A program made the translations under genes and the position numbers. The notes under the pieces were generated by a model. The model did no database searches. It was not told the DNA's origin and saw only the letters and a list, made by a program, of their open reading frames with translations. A stretch of DNA of 36,946 nt. Source: a virus. This document shows positions 8,004 to 16,084 of this stretch, piece after piece. Location of the stretch: the IMG/VR virus record IMGVR_UViG_3300020595_000089, positions 1-36,946 of that record, one strand, 5' to 3'. How positions within the stretch are numbered: the first letter of the stretch is position 1; each line of letters begins with the position of its first letter.

Positions 8004-9902
8004 ATGCCTTTACAAGAAATAGATTTTCAGCCCGGAATCAACAAGGAGGCTACCGACTACAGCGCTAAAGGCGGCTGGGTCGATGGCAACCTGATACGAT
8101 TCCGCAAAGGTAGGGTCGAGAAAATTGGCGGCTGGGCGCAGCTTGGCGGTCAATACTTTCTCGGAATCTGTCGCGCACTTCATTCTTGGATTTCTCTTGG
8201 CGGAACCAAATTCTTAGGAATTGGCACCACTTGGAAATATTACATCGAGGAGGGCGACTCCTACAACGACGTTACCCCTATTAGATCGACGACTTCCGCA
8301 GGCGACGTTACATTTGCAGCGACCGACGGCTCATCAATAATAACGATTTCAGACACAGGGCATGGCGCTGTAACAAACGACTTTGTCACATTTAGCGGCG
8401 CGACGACTTTAGGCGGTGTTATTACCGATATCGTCTTGAACCAAGAATATCAAATACTACTTGTCACAACCGCAGACGCTTACCAGATAGTCGCAAAAGA
8501 CACTAGCGGCGACACGGTTGTTGCAAACTCTTCGGATACTGGAAACGGCGGTTCGAGCACCGTTGGTACTTATCAAATTAATGTTGGCCTCGACACTTAC
8601 GTTAACAGCAGCGGCTGGGGTGTTGGAACATGGGGTGCTGGCGGCTGGGGTTCTGCTTCAACAATCTCGGCGGTTAACCAGTTAAGAATCTGGACGCACG
8701 ATAATTTCGGCGAGAACCTGATCATCAACCCTCGCGGCGCTGGTATTTACGAATGGATTGAAAATTCAGGCGTATCCGTTAGAGCTGTGAGCTTGGCAGG
8801 TCGATCAGGCGCTAGGCAGGTTCCGACTGTTGGGTTGCAGGTTATTACGTCGGAGACAGACCGTCATCTCGTGGTTTTGGGTGCTGATCCTGTCTCTGGC
8901 GGAGCAAGAACGGGCGCGATTGACCCGATGCTTGTTGCCTTCTCGTCAGCAGAGGACGAGCTTGATTTTGAGCCAACTACAACAAACAGCGCGGGTGACG
9001 TTCGGTTATCTTCAGGTTCTTTTATTGTGGGCGGCTTAAAGTCTCGGCAAGAAATACTGATATGGACCGATACATCACTTTATTCGATGACCTTTATTGG
9101 CCCACCCCTTACCTTTGCCGTTAACTTGGTGAACGAAGGCGCTGGCTTACTGTCACCAAATGCTGCGGCAAACTCTCCAAGCGGCGTGTTTTTTGCTTCC
9201 AAGACAGGATTCAACTTTTACAACGGCTCTGTGCAACGACTGCCTTGCACAGTTCAAGAATACGTCTTCAACGATATCGACCTGAACCAAGCGTTCAAAT
9301 CCTTTATGAGCATTAATTCTCGGTATAACGAGATCTGGTTCTTTTACCCATCAATCGAGGACGGGACTGGCGAGATTAGCCGGTATGTCACTTATAACTA
9401 TCTTGAGCAGACTTGGGCTATCGGTAGCATGACTCGATACGGTTGGCTTGATGCAGGTATTGAAGACTTGCCGATTGCTGCAGCTCAGACTTCTGGTCAG
9501 AATCTATTGTACAACCATGAGACTGGCTACGATGACGGGCTTGAGCCTATGTCTGGCGTTTATATCGAATCAGCAGATATCGACATCTCTGCGGGTGAAT
9601 ATGACGTTTTCATGAAGAAAATGATCCCAGACATGGCATTCGTGACCGATACAGGCGTTAGCAATAACCCTGCCATGAATATTGTTGTAAAGCGCAGAAA
9701 CTTTCCCGGTCAGTCATTGATCACCGATTCAACCACGAAGGTCACGCCTACCAGCACGTTTACAAACTTGCGAACAAGGGCGCGACAGGTGGTTTTTCGG
9801 TTTGAATCCGATGATGATAACGATGTAAACGACCAGAAAGGCTATAAGTGGCGGCTTGGTTCGACCAGAGTTGACCTACAGCAGAGCGGTAGACGTGGAT
9901 GA
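8004..9902 (+). CDS. P22 gp10-like tail tube/packaged-DNA stabilisation protein
   Basis: 632 residues. The N-terminus (EIDFQPGINKEATDYSAKGGW, NLIRFRKGRVEKIGGW) is the signature of the P22 gp10-like tail accessory/nozzle family, functionally equivalent to T7 gp12. The family forms the beta-propeller nozzle closing the tail tube. A Gly/Trp stretch GWGVGTWGAGGWG (about residues 204-216) is typical of it and is echoed in the protein at 35903. Length is in the usual range. The C-terminus ends RVDLQQSGRRG. It overlaps the next gene by 4 bases (ATGA). Confidence 0.85.
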   Translation: MPLQEIDFQPGINKEATDYSAKGGWVDGNLIRFRKGRVEKIGGWAQLGGQYFLGICRALHSWISLGGTKFLGIGTTWKYYIEEGDSYNDVTPIRSTTSAGDVTFAATDGSSIITISDTGHGAVTNDFVTFSGATTLGGVITDIVLNQEYQILLVTTADAYQIVAKDTSGDTVVANSSDTGNGGSSTVGTYQINVGLDTYVNSSGWGVGTWGAGGWGSASTISAVNQLRIWTHDNFGENLIINPRGAGIYEWIENSGVSVRAVSLAGRSGARQVPTVGLQVITSETDRHLVVLGADPVSGGARTGAIDPMLVAFSSAEDELDFEPTTTNSAGDVRLSSGSFIVGGLKSRQEILIWTDTSLYSMTFIGPPLTFAVNLVNEGAGLLSPNAAANSPSGVFFASKTGFNFYNGSVQRLPCTVQEYVFNDIDLNQAFKSFMSINSRYNEIWFFYPSIEDGTGEISRYVTYNYLEQTWAIGSMTRYGWLDAGIEDLPIAAAQTSGQNLLYNHETGYDDGLEPMSGVYIESADIDISAGEYDVFMKKMIPDMAFVTDTGVSNNPAMNIVVKRRNFPGQSLITDSTTKVTPTSTFTNLRTRARQVVFRFESDDDNDVNDQKGYKWRLGSTRVDLQQSGRRG

Positions 9903-10210
9903 GCAGGCTGCTTGAAACGCGCCTTCCGTCGTCGATTGGCGAGTCCGTTACAAGTGACACTTACAATCGCTTGGTTCGGATTCTTGAAATTAACCTTGGT
10001 GCGGTCGATATTACGATATCGCCTCACTATAACGCTGACCAAATTTCTAAGTTACAATTCGCAACAGGTGCGATAATATTTAATACTACGACATCAATCC
10101 ATCAGGCGTTTGACGGTAATCAGTTAAGAGATTTATACCAGCATCAAACGTATCCCACTGGGGTTCAAGTAACCAGTGCAGTGGGCCAATTAACGGTGAG
10201 TACGCCATGA
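9899..10210 (+). CDS. Small virion protein ending in one GVQVTSAVG beta repeat
   Basis: 103 residues. SRLLETRLPSSIGESVTSDTYNRLVRILEINLG is followed by a beta-rich region and the C-terminal GVQVTSAVGQLTVSTP. That last segment is one unit of the 22-residue repeat that fills the protein at 35903 (for example TGVQTTSAVGSLTVDAE). The N-terminal part matches a small protein often found after the nozzle gene in related phages. A tail-tip or appendage adaptor role is inferred. It is coupled to the gene on each side by ATGA overlaps. Confidence 0.75.
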   Translation: MSRLLETRLPSSIGESVTSDTYNRLVRILEINLGAVDITISPHYNADQISKLQFATGAIIFNTTTSIHQAFDGNQLRDLYQHQTYPTGVQVTSAVGQLTVSTP

Positions 10211-12087
10211 GTATAGACCAAACATTGCTGGATATTTACTCAGCTCAGCCTCAACTGCCCCCTATGGGTATGGCCGAAGGCGGCGAAGTAAGCCGAGAAG
10301 AAATGATGATGCAGGCCGCTGAGGGCGTGGCTGAGGGTCAAGCAAATCCCGATGAGGCTATTCGCTCTTCAATTGAAGAGTTGCTGGCACAGGCTTCTCA
10401 GACAGAAGATCCGTCTGAGCGTGATCAATATTTGCATCTCGCTGAAGCAGCCGAGATTGGGGCTGAAGCTCCGATGGCCCAAGCAGCCAAAGAACTTGCG
10501 CAAGCTGGTAGAGGTGAAGACACTCATCTTGCTCATTTACGAGCGGGTGAAGTCGTAATCCCCCCCGAGGCGTTTGAAGACGAAGAATTTGAAGGGCTGA
10601 TTGAAAAAAAATTCCGAGAGCTTGATATCGACCCAGAGAGAATGGTTGTCGGCGTCGGTATCGCAAGCCTAAACCCTATTACCGGTTTGGAAGAGTTTGG
10701 GTTCTTTAAGAAGTTAGCTAAAAGCGTCAAGAAGGTTGTTAAAAAGGTCGTCAAGCCTCTGGCGAAGTTTGCGCAATTCTTGCCACCTCCGGTCGGCCCT
10801 ATTGCAGCCCTTGCAAACAAAGCGTTCACGGTTTATGACGTTGCAAAAGGTCGAGCTAGTCCTCTTGCATTGTTAACCATGGGCAAAGGCGCTCCTGCCG
10901 GTGGCGGTAGTGGCGGAATAGGAAGCTTGTTTGGCGGCGTAAAGGAATTTGTAACAAAAGGCGCTGATGGCGTTGGCTTACTCGGCAATGTCGGCAAAGG
11001 CCTTGGTAGTTTATTTACAGGTCCCGGAGCTGACAAATTTGGCAGGTTCGGAAAGCTAGGAGATCTTGTTACAGGCCCCGGAGCTGACCAAGTTGGCAGC
11101 TTTGGCCGTTTAGGCGATTTCGCAGGCGGGATTGGCGATGCTTTGGGTGTTACTGACTATGCTGCTCAAGCAGCGGCTGCACAAGGATCTTCTTCTGACT
11201 TTTTAGCTAGAATGCCAGCGGACCCCGATACTGTTGCTAGGTTTAATGAACTTCAAAATGCGGGATTGAGTCAAGACGAAATTGCTGCTGAATTTGGCTG
11301 GGGTTCTAATCAAGGTCAAGGCGGGTTCGGAGGTTTATTCTCCGGTGGTGGCGCTGACGATAAGGGTAATTACGGTGTTTTAGGCGACTTGCTAGGAGGG
11401 TACACTGATAAGCTTGGCTTGACTAATTACGGCGGTGGTGCAAGTGGCGGCGGTGGTAATCGCGGCTTTGACTTAGGCGGCATTGGCGGTGTTGGGATTG
11501 CAGCTCTTTTGGGCAAGCTTGCATATGACCAAGCTAAGAACGACAAAGGGGTTCAGCTTACGCCAGCCATGACCATGAGCCGGTATGGTGGTTATCAGTT
11601 GGCCAAGCGAGATGCAGAAGCTGCTGGTGAAGCGCCACCTGATCGAAGAGACTTTGCCATGATGGAAGATATGCCTGTGTTAAGTGGCGGCAGGAAAACT
11701 CCTGTAGCAGAAGAACCTGTAACCGGAATGCGCTACGGCGGTGAAGTAATGCCGATGCGCTACGGCGGTATGGTTCCGATGGCTTACGCGACCGGTGGCA
11801 ACGTCTCCACAGCAGATTTTAAAGAAAAGAACGGCGGTATAAGTGGGGAAGGAACTGAAACCAGCGACGACATCCCCGCGATGTTGAGCGATGGCGAATT
11901 CGTAATGACAGGCCAAGCAGTACGCGGGGCCGGTTCCTTCGACATGGACAGCAATAACGGCATTATCACATTAACGCCAAACGGCGGCGAGAGCAGGGAC
12001 AAAGGCACTCAGCTCATGTATGAGATGATGGAGCTTTTCGCGGAATATGCCGATAAACCAAAAGCAAAGAGGGTTAAAGCAGCATGA
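10207..12087 (+). CDS. Large virion protein with cationic amphipathic helix and GEFV motifs
   Basis: 626 residues. It contains HLAHLRAGEVVIPPEAF (about 107-123) and DDIPAMLSDGEFVMTGQAVRGAG near the C-terminus. These are related LxxGEhV motifs seen in many marine-phage virion proteins. Between them, residues 166-191 form a strongly cationic helix (FFKKLAKSVKKVVKKVVKPL and following) resembling membrane-active peptides. A Gly-rich linker with repeated FTGPGADKFGRFGKLGDLV-type units follows (about 270-410). MRYGGEV/MRYGGMV/YATGGNV tags lie near 505-530. Likely an internal or ejected protein that contacts the membrane (inference). No transglycosylase motif is seen. Confidence 0.8.
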   Translation: MSIDQTLLDIYSAQPQLPPMGMAEGGEVSREEMMMQAAEGVAEGQANPDEAIRSSIEELLAQASQTEDPSERDQYLHLAEAAEIGAEAPMAQAAKELAQAGRGEDTHLAHLRAGEVVIPPEAFEDEEFEGLIEKKFRELDIDPERMVVGVGIASLNPITGLEEFGFFKKLAKSVKKVVKKVVKPLAKFAQFLPPPVGPIAALANKAFTVYDVAKGRASPLALLTMGKGAPAGGGSGGIGSLFGGVKEFVTKGADGVGLLGNVGKGLGSLFTGPGADKFGRFGKLGDLVTGPGADQVGSFGRLGDFAGGIGDALGVTDYAAQAAAAQGSSSDFLARMPADPDTVARFNELQNAGLSQDEIAAEFGWGSNQGQGGFGGLFSGGGADDKGNYGVLGDLLGGYTDKLGLTNYGGGASGGGGNRGFDLGGIGGVGIAALLGKLAYDQAKNDKGVQLTPAMTMSRYGGYQLAKRDAEAAGEAPPDRRDFAMMEDMPVLSGGRKTPVAEEPVTGMRYGGEVMPMRYGGMVPMAYATGGNVSTADFKEKNGGISGEGTETSDDIPAMLSDGEFVMTGQAVRGAGSFDMDSNNGIITLTPNGGESRDKGTQLMYEMMELFAEYADKPKAKRVKAA

Positions 12088-14588
12088 GCATTTTGACTCC
12101 GGGGCAATTACAGCGCATACGCAAATTTGAAGAGGGTGGCGCAACTGGCGATGGTTCTTACGTCGCCAACGTAACCAGATCAGACTCAATGATGGACCCT
12201 ATCACCCAGCAGCTCCTTTACGGAACGGACGGGCAGGGCGGCTTTATACCGGGAGCATTCCGTGCGGCAGAGAGAACCTTCTTTGATGAAGAAGGCAGGC
12301 CGATCGTCATTCCCCAAGAGATTGCTGGTCTTTCTCCAGATCAAATTCAGGCTCAGCAGTTAGCGAGAGGTGCTGTCGGCGTACAACAACCCTTTATTCA
12401 AGAAGCCATGAGCCGTGGCCAGCAAGGCATTGACGCGCTTCAAAGTGGTATTGGTGGTCAAGCCTTGGCTTCACAGCAAGCTCTTCAGCAGATTCAAGAA
12501 GGATCACGGTTCGCACTCGATCAAAGAGATCGAGCGATGACTGACGCTATTGGTGGAACTCAGCAAGGTCGAGCTAGGGCGGTTGAAGCAGAAGGTCGAT
12601 TGCGCGGTGATTTAAGTGACATTACAGGAATGGCCCAAGATAGCACTGGCCAGTACATTGACCAACTCGGTCAGCAGGCGGCTCAAGGCCGACGAGCGAC
12701 CGAAGATTTTGGCATGGACTTGGCAAAGGTCAGGCAGCAGGGTCAGAGAAGTTATGACGAGTTTGGGCGTGACATTACAGATTCGTTTGGAATGGCCGCT
12801 AGGGGTCGAGAAGATTTAGCAAGAGGTCTGGCTGGAGGTCAGGACTTATCGGCTCAAAGTACAGCAGGTCAACGGGCTAGGCTTGCTTTGGCTGAGAAAG
12901 GTTTGCAAAGCGGGATATCTGACCTTTCTGGCAACCTGACAGATTCAGTCGGGATGCGGATGATTGGTCAGCAAGGGTTATCAAGAGATCTTGCGAGAAG
13001 CGAGCAGTTAGCCTCTGCGGCAGGCGCATCTCAGCGAGCGCGTTTGGGTCTTGCAGAAAGCGGCCTGAAGGGTGGTATCTCACAGCTTGACCGAGATTTG
13101 ACTCGGCAGCTTGGCGCTGAATCTGCGGCTACCGGCGAGTTTGGCGGTCAGCTTGGTGAGGCTCGAACTCAGCTAAAAAACACAGTCGAAGATGGCTTTA
13201 ACATAGGCGACAAAACTTCTGAGTATTTTGATCCCTACGAAGATCGAGTGGTTCAGCAGTCGATTCGAGATGCGAGCGAAGGTTTAGCCAAGCAAGACAT
13301 GGCTCAGTACGCCCGAGACATCTCTTCAGGCGGAGAGTCTGCGTTTGGTTCAAGAGCGCGTTTAAGCGCCGAAGAGCGAGCAGAAGCCATGGGTCGAGGA
13401 TTGGCCAAAGAAGTTGGCGGAATTCGCTCAGCAGGCTTCCAGCGAGCGCAGCAGACAGCTATAGGAGAAGATGAGCGAGCCAAGCAGGCTCAGAGAACCG
13501 CTTCGTCCGGTTTGGCGTCTTTAGCTGGCCAAGAACTTCAGGGTGAGCGCGGTTTAATTGACCGGGCAGCTCAAGCTTCTCAACAGCGTTTGGGTTCTGC
13601 TCAAAGCTTGGCAGGAATGCGGCAACAAAGAGCGGCAAGTGAGCTTGGGTCTTCACGAGAGCTTGCCAACATGCTTGGACAGACGGCGCAACAAAGATAT
13701 GGCGCTGGAGAATCTGTAGCGTCTTCGGCAGCTCAAGCGGCTCAACAGCAGTTTGGCGCTGCTCAAAATCTGGCAGGAATGCGGCAGCAGCGAGCTGCGA
13801 GTGAATTGGCGTCTGGAAATCAATTAGCAGATGTTTACCGTCAAGGCGCTCAACAAATGTATGGTGCTGACCAAGCGTTGGCTGGACAGGCTCAGCAAAT
13901 TGCCCAACAAAAGTTGGCAGCAGGGCAGGGCTACGGCAATTTAATTCAGCAGACGGCTCAGTCTCAACTTGGTGCTCAACAGCAGCTTGGTGCTCAAATG
14001 GGCCAGCAGGCTCAGCAGCAGTATGGAGCGCAGCAGGGTCTTCAAAGTTTAATGAGCGGAGCGGCTCAACAGCGATACGGTGCTGGAACTGGGCTAGGTC
14101 AAACGCTTGCCGGTTACGGCCAGCAGGACGCTGCAGCAAGAACTGCAGCAGCTCAGCAGGGTATGAATGTGGCAGGCAGTTTGGCAAACCAATACGGCCA
14201 GATCGGACAGCAGCAGTTTGGCGCAGGTCAGGCTTTGGCTGGTGCGCAGACAGGTTATGGCGGTTTCTTGAGCGGTCTTGGCGGACAGGCTCAGCAAGCG
14301 GCTCAGCAAGATGTGGCATCTTTGCAAGGTATTGGCGGACAGGCTCAGCAGCAGCGGCAGCGTGAGCTTGACGCGCAGCGTGCTGGTTTGCTGCAGGCTC
14401 AGCAAGCGCCGTTGGCTCAATACCAAGCGTTGATGCCGTTCGTGAACATGAGTCCAACTGGGCAAACCAATGTTCAAACGCAATACACGCCGCCGCCAAA
14501 TGCTTTGAACGCAGGTTTAGCGGCAGGACTTGGTGCCTTGGGTACAGTGTCTAACTTTAACAACCCAAATAATCAGTTAAGGCAGTAG
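12084..14588 (+). CDS. Very long Ala/Gln-rich internal virion (putative ejection) protein
   Basis: 834 residues. The N-terminus MSILTPGQLQRIRKFEEGGATG carries a GG tag. SDSMMDPITQQLLYGTDGQGGF and the proline-poor middle follow a pattern common in marine phages. From about residue 470 to 780 it is a long degenerate repeat array built on LAGMRQQRAASEL and AQQRYGAGxxL units, rich in Gln, Ala and Gly and predicted helical. It may form an extended tube or tape-like bundle ejected with DNA (inference from composition and position). The repeat DNA also keeps minus-strand frames open by codon bias; these are not genes. The start overlaps the previous stop. Confidence 0.8.
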   Translation: MSILTPGQLQRIRKFEEGGATGDGSYVANVTRSDSMMDPITQQLLYGTDGQGGFIPGAFRAAERTFFDEEGRPIVIPQEIAGLSPDQIQAQQLARGAVGVQQPFIQEAMSRGQQGIDALQSGIGGQALASQQALQQIQEGSRFALDQRDRAMTDAIGGTQQGRARAVEAEGRLRGDLSDITGMAQDSTGQYIDQLGQQAAQGRRATEDFGMDLAKVRQQGQRSYDEFGRDITDSFGMAARGREDLARGLAGGQDLSAQSTAGQRARLALAEKGLQSGISDLSGNLTDSVGMRMIGQQGLSRDLARSEQLASAAGASQRARLGLAESGLKGGISQLDRDLTRQLGAESAATGEFGGQLGEARTQLKNTVEDGFNIGDKTSEYFDPYEDRVVQQSIRDASEGLAKQDMAQYARDISSGGESAFGSRARLSAEERAEAMGRGLAKEVGGIRSAGFQRAQQTAIGEDERAKQAQRTASSGLASLAGQELQGERGLIDRAAQASQQRLGSAQSLAGMRQQRAASELGSSRELANMLGQTAQQRYGAGESVASSAAQAAQQQFGAAQNLAGMRQQRAASELASGNQLADVYRQGAQQMYGADQALAGQAQQIAQQKLAAGQGYGNLIQQTAQSQLGAQQQLGAQMGQQAQQQYGAQQGLQSLMSGAAQQRYGAGTGLGQTLAGYGQQDAAARTAAAQQGMNVAGSLANQYGQIGQQQFGAGQALAGAQTGYGGFLSGLGGQAQQAAQQDVASLQGIGGQAQQQRQRELDAQRAGLLQAQQAPLAQYQALMPFVNMSPTGQTNVQTQYTPPPNALNAGLAAGLGALGTVSNFNNPNNQLRQ

Positions 14589-14612
14589 CTAAGCTCTTAA
14601 ATTGAGGTTTAA

Positions 14613-15419
14613 ATGACTATCGGAAGGCCACAAATAGAAAAAGAAATTGACATCTTTAACGAGGGCGGGGAAGTAATGTCTCCTGAAGTTAAGGCTTATT
14701 ACGACAGAGTCCAAGCTGCCTCAGAAAGAAAGCCGACTTCTTTTGAGGATATCTCCTCAAGAGCAAATGAGCTTTCGGCGCTTTTCCCGCAGACCAGACA
14801 AGCCAGTTTTGGCGATTTGGCGATTGCGCTCAGCAGGGGTCTGGCTCAGCAAGCATCAACGGGAAGACCTTCTTCTCTTGGTTATGGTTTGGCTGCTGGA
14901 TTTGGAATATTTAACGAGGCTCAACAACAAAAAAGAGCTGCTGCTGACGCTATGCGGCAAAAGCTTATGCTCATGGCTTACGAAGATATCGAAAGAAGAG
15001 GCGCAGAATCTCGTCAGTTACAAAAAGATATGCTTGAAGCTGATTTTGAATTCAAGATAGAGCAGATGAAGAATACTGGGGGCACTTTCAAGTCAAAAAC
15101 GCTTGAGGCGCAAGCTTGGAATTTTGTTCTAAGGGCTGAAGAAGACCCTTCCTTGAAAGAAACCGCGCAGTACAGGGCTGCTGTTACCATTCTTGAAAAG
15201 CCAAGAAGGAATTATCAGCAGACAGAAGCGGGAACGGTTATGATTGAGCAGCCGGGATATGATCTTTCTAGGGTCATTCCCAAGGCAAGCGTACCAACTG
15301 ACACGTCGCAGACTCAGGTGCCTGCAGGGTTCACTCCTACAGGAAAGTTCAAGGACGGCAAGATGGTTTACCAAAGAATTAATGCCGACACTGGCAATAC
15401 TGAGTACGGAGTTTTCTGA
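14613..15419 (+). CDS. Putative internal virion protein with GG tag
   Basis: 268 residues. The N-terminus (GRPQIEKEIDIFNEGGEVMSPEVKAYYDRVQAA) contains the x-GG-x-V tag shared across the operon. A Gly-rich helix follows (FGDLAIALSRGLAQQASTGRPSSLGYGLAAGFGIFNEAQQQKRAAADAM) that could insert in or lie on a membrane, then a charged helical segment. The C-terminal part is beta-like (TPTGKFKDGKMVYQRINADTGNTEYGVF). It precedes two more proteins of the same block with 1- and 4-base overlaps, so the three may act in one complex. Function unknown. Confidence 0.78.
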   Translation: MTIGRPQIEKEIDIFNEGGEVMSPEVKAYYDRVQAASERKPTSFEDISSRANELSALFPQTRQASFGDLAIALSRGLAQQASTGRPSSLGYGLAAGFGIFNEAQQQKRAAADAMRQKLMLMAYEDIERRGAESRQLQKDMLEADFEFKIEQMKNTGGTFKSKTLEAQAWNFVLRAEEDPSLKETAQYRAAVTILEKPRRNYQQTEAGTVMIEQPGYDLSRVIPKASVPTDTSQTQVPAGFTPTGKFKDGKMVYQRINADTGNTEYGVF

Positions 15420-16084
15420 TGGCAGAATTTCAAACAATTTCTCTTGAGGAGTTTGAATCTTTGCCTATGGAACTTCGCAGCCAGCCCGAGCCTACGGTTG
15501 AGAGAGTTTTTGGGCCAACTGTTAGCGGAATTCTTCCCGGTACAGAAAAGTCAAAATCTCCTTTTACTCAAGACCAAAGAAAAGATGCTGGATATGCTCT
15601 TCGCATGGAAAATGCGGTCGAGGAAATGGAAAGATTAGAAGATTCCGGGTTTGACCCAAGAAATTTTACCGAGTCTGTGCTTATAGAAAAAGGCCCATTT
15701 TTGCCTGAGGTAGCTGAAAACTTCTTGAAGTCCCCTCAGTACCAGCTTTATACGAGAGCGATGAACGACTTCTCCATGGCTCAGCTTAGAAAGGATACTG
15801 GTGCGGTTATTAATGACAGCGAAATGGTTTGGATGAGGACAAGCATTCAGCCTATGGCGGGTGATGCTGACGAGGTTATTGCTGCAAAAAGACGAGCAAG
15901 AAGAGAGTTGCTATCCGTAATGAAGGGTAGTGCTGGAAACGCTTATGACGCTGCCATGGCTAACTTTGAAAAAGAAAGCGACGGGAGAGTGACTGAACAG
16001 TCGGCGCTCAGAGAATTAATTCGCAGAGCAAAAAAAGATCCAGATCTTGCTGTTAAGTTAAGAGAAAGAGGATTGATTCCGTGA
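15419..16084 (+). CDS. Helical internal virion-block protein
   Basis: 221 residues, starting in TGATG with the previous stop. The central segment KSPQYQLYTRAMNDFSMAQLRKDTGAVINDSEMVWMRTSIQPMAGD is a pattern seen in many phage internal or DNA-transfer proteins. The C-terminus EKESDGRVTEQSALRELIRRAKKDPDLAVKLRERGLIP is strongly helical. No catalytic residues are recognised. Probably part of the ejected complex with its neighbours (context inference). Confidence 0.78.
   Translation: MAEFQTISLEEFESLPMELRSQPEPTVERVFGPTVSGILPGTEKSKSPFTQDQRKDAGYALRMENAVEEMERLEDSGFDPRNFTESVLIEKGPFLPEVAENFLKSPQYQLYTRAMNDFSMAQLRKDTGAVINDSEMVWMRTSIQPMAGDADEVIAAKRRARRELLSVMKGSAGNAYDAAMANFEKESDGRVTEQSALRELIRRAKKDPDLAVKLRERGLIP

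Noticed and set aside
13459-14499. 346-codon open frame on the minus strand
   Set aside because: It lies opposite the Gln/Ala repeat region of the 12084 gene, has Leu/His/Ala-biased shadow composition, lacks a ribosome site, and stays open because CAG/GCT-rich codons avoid stops in reverse.
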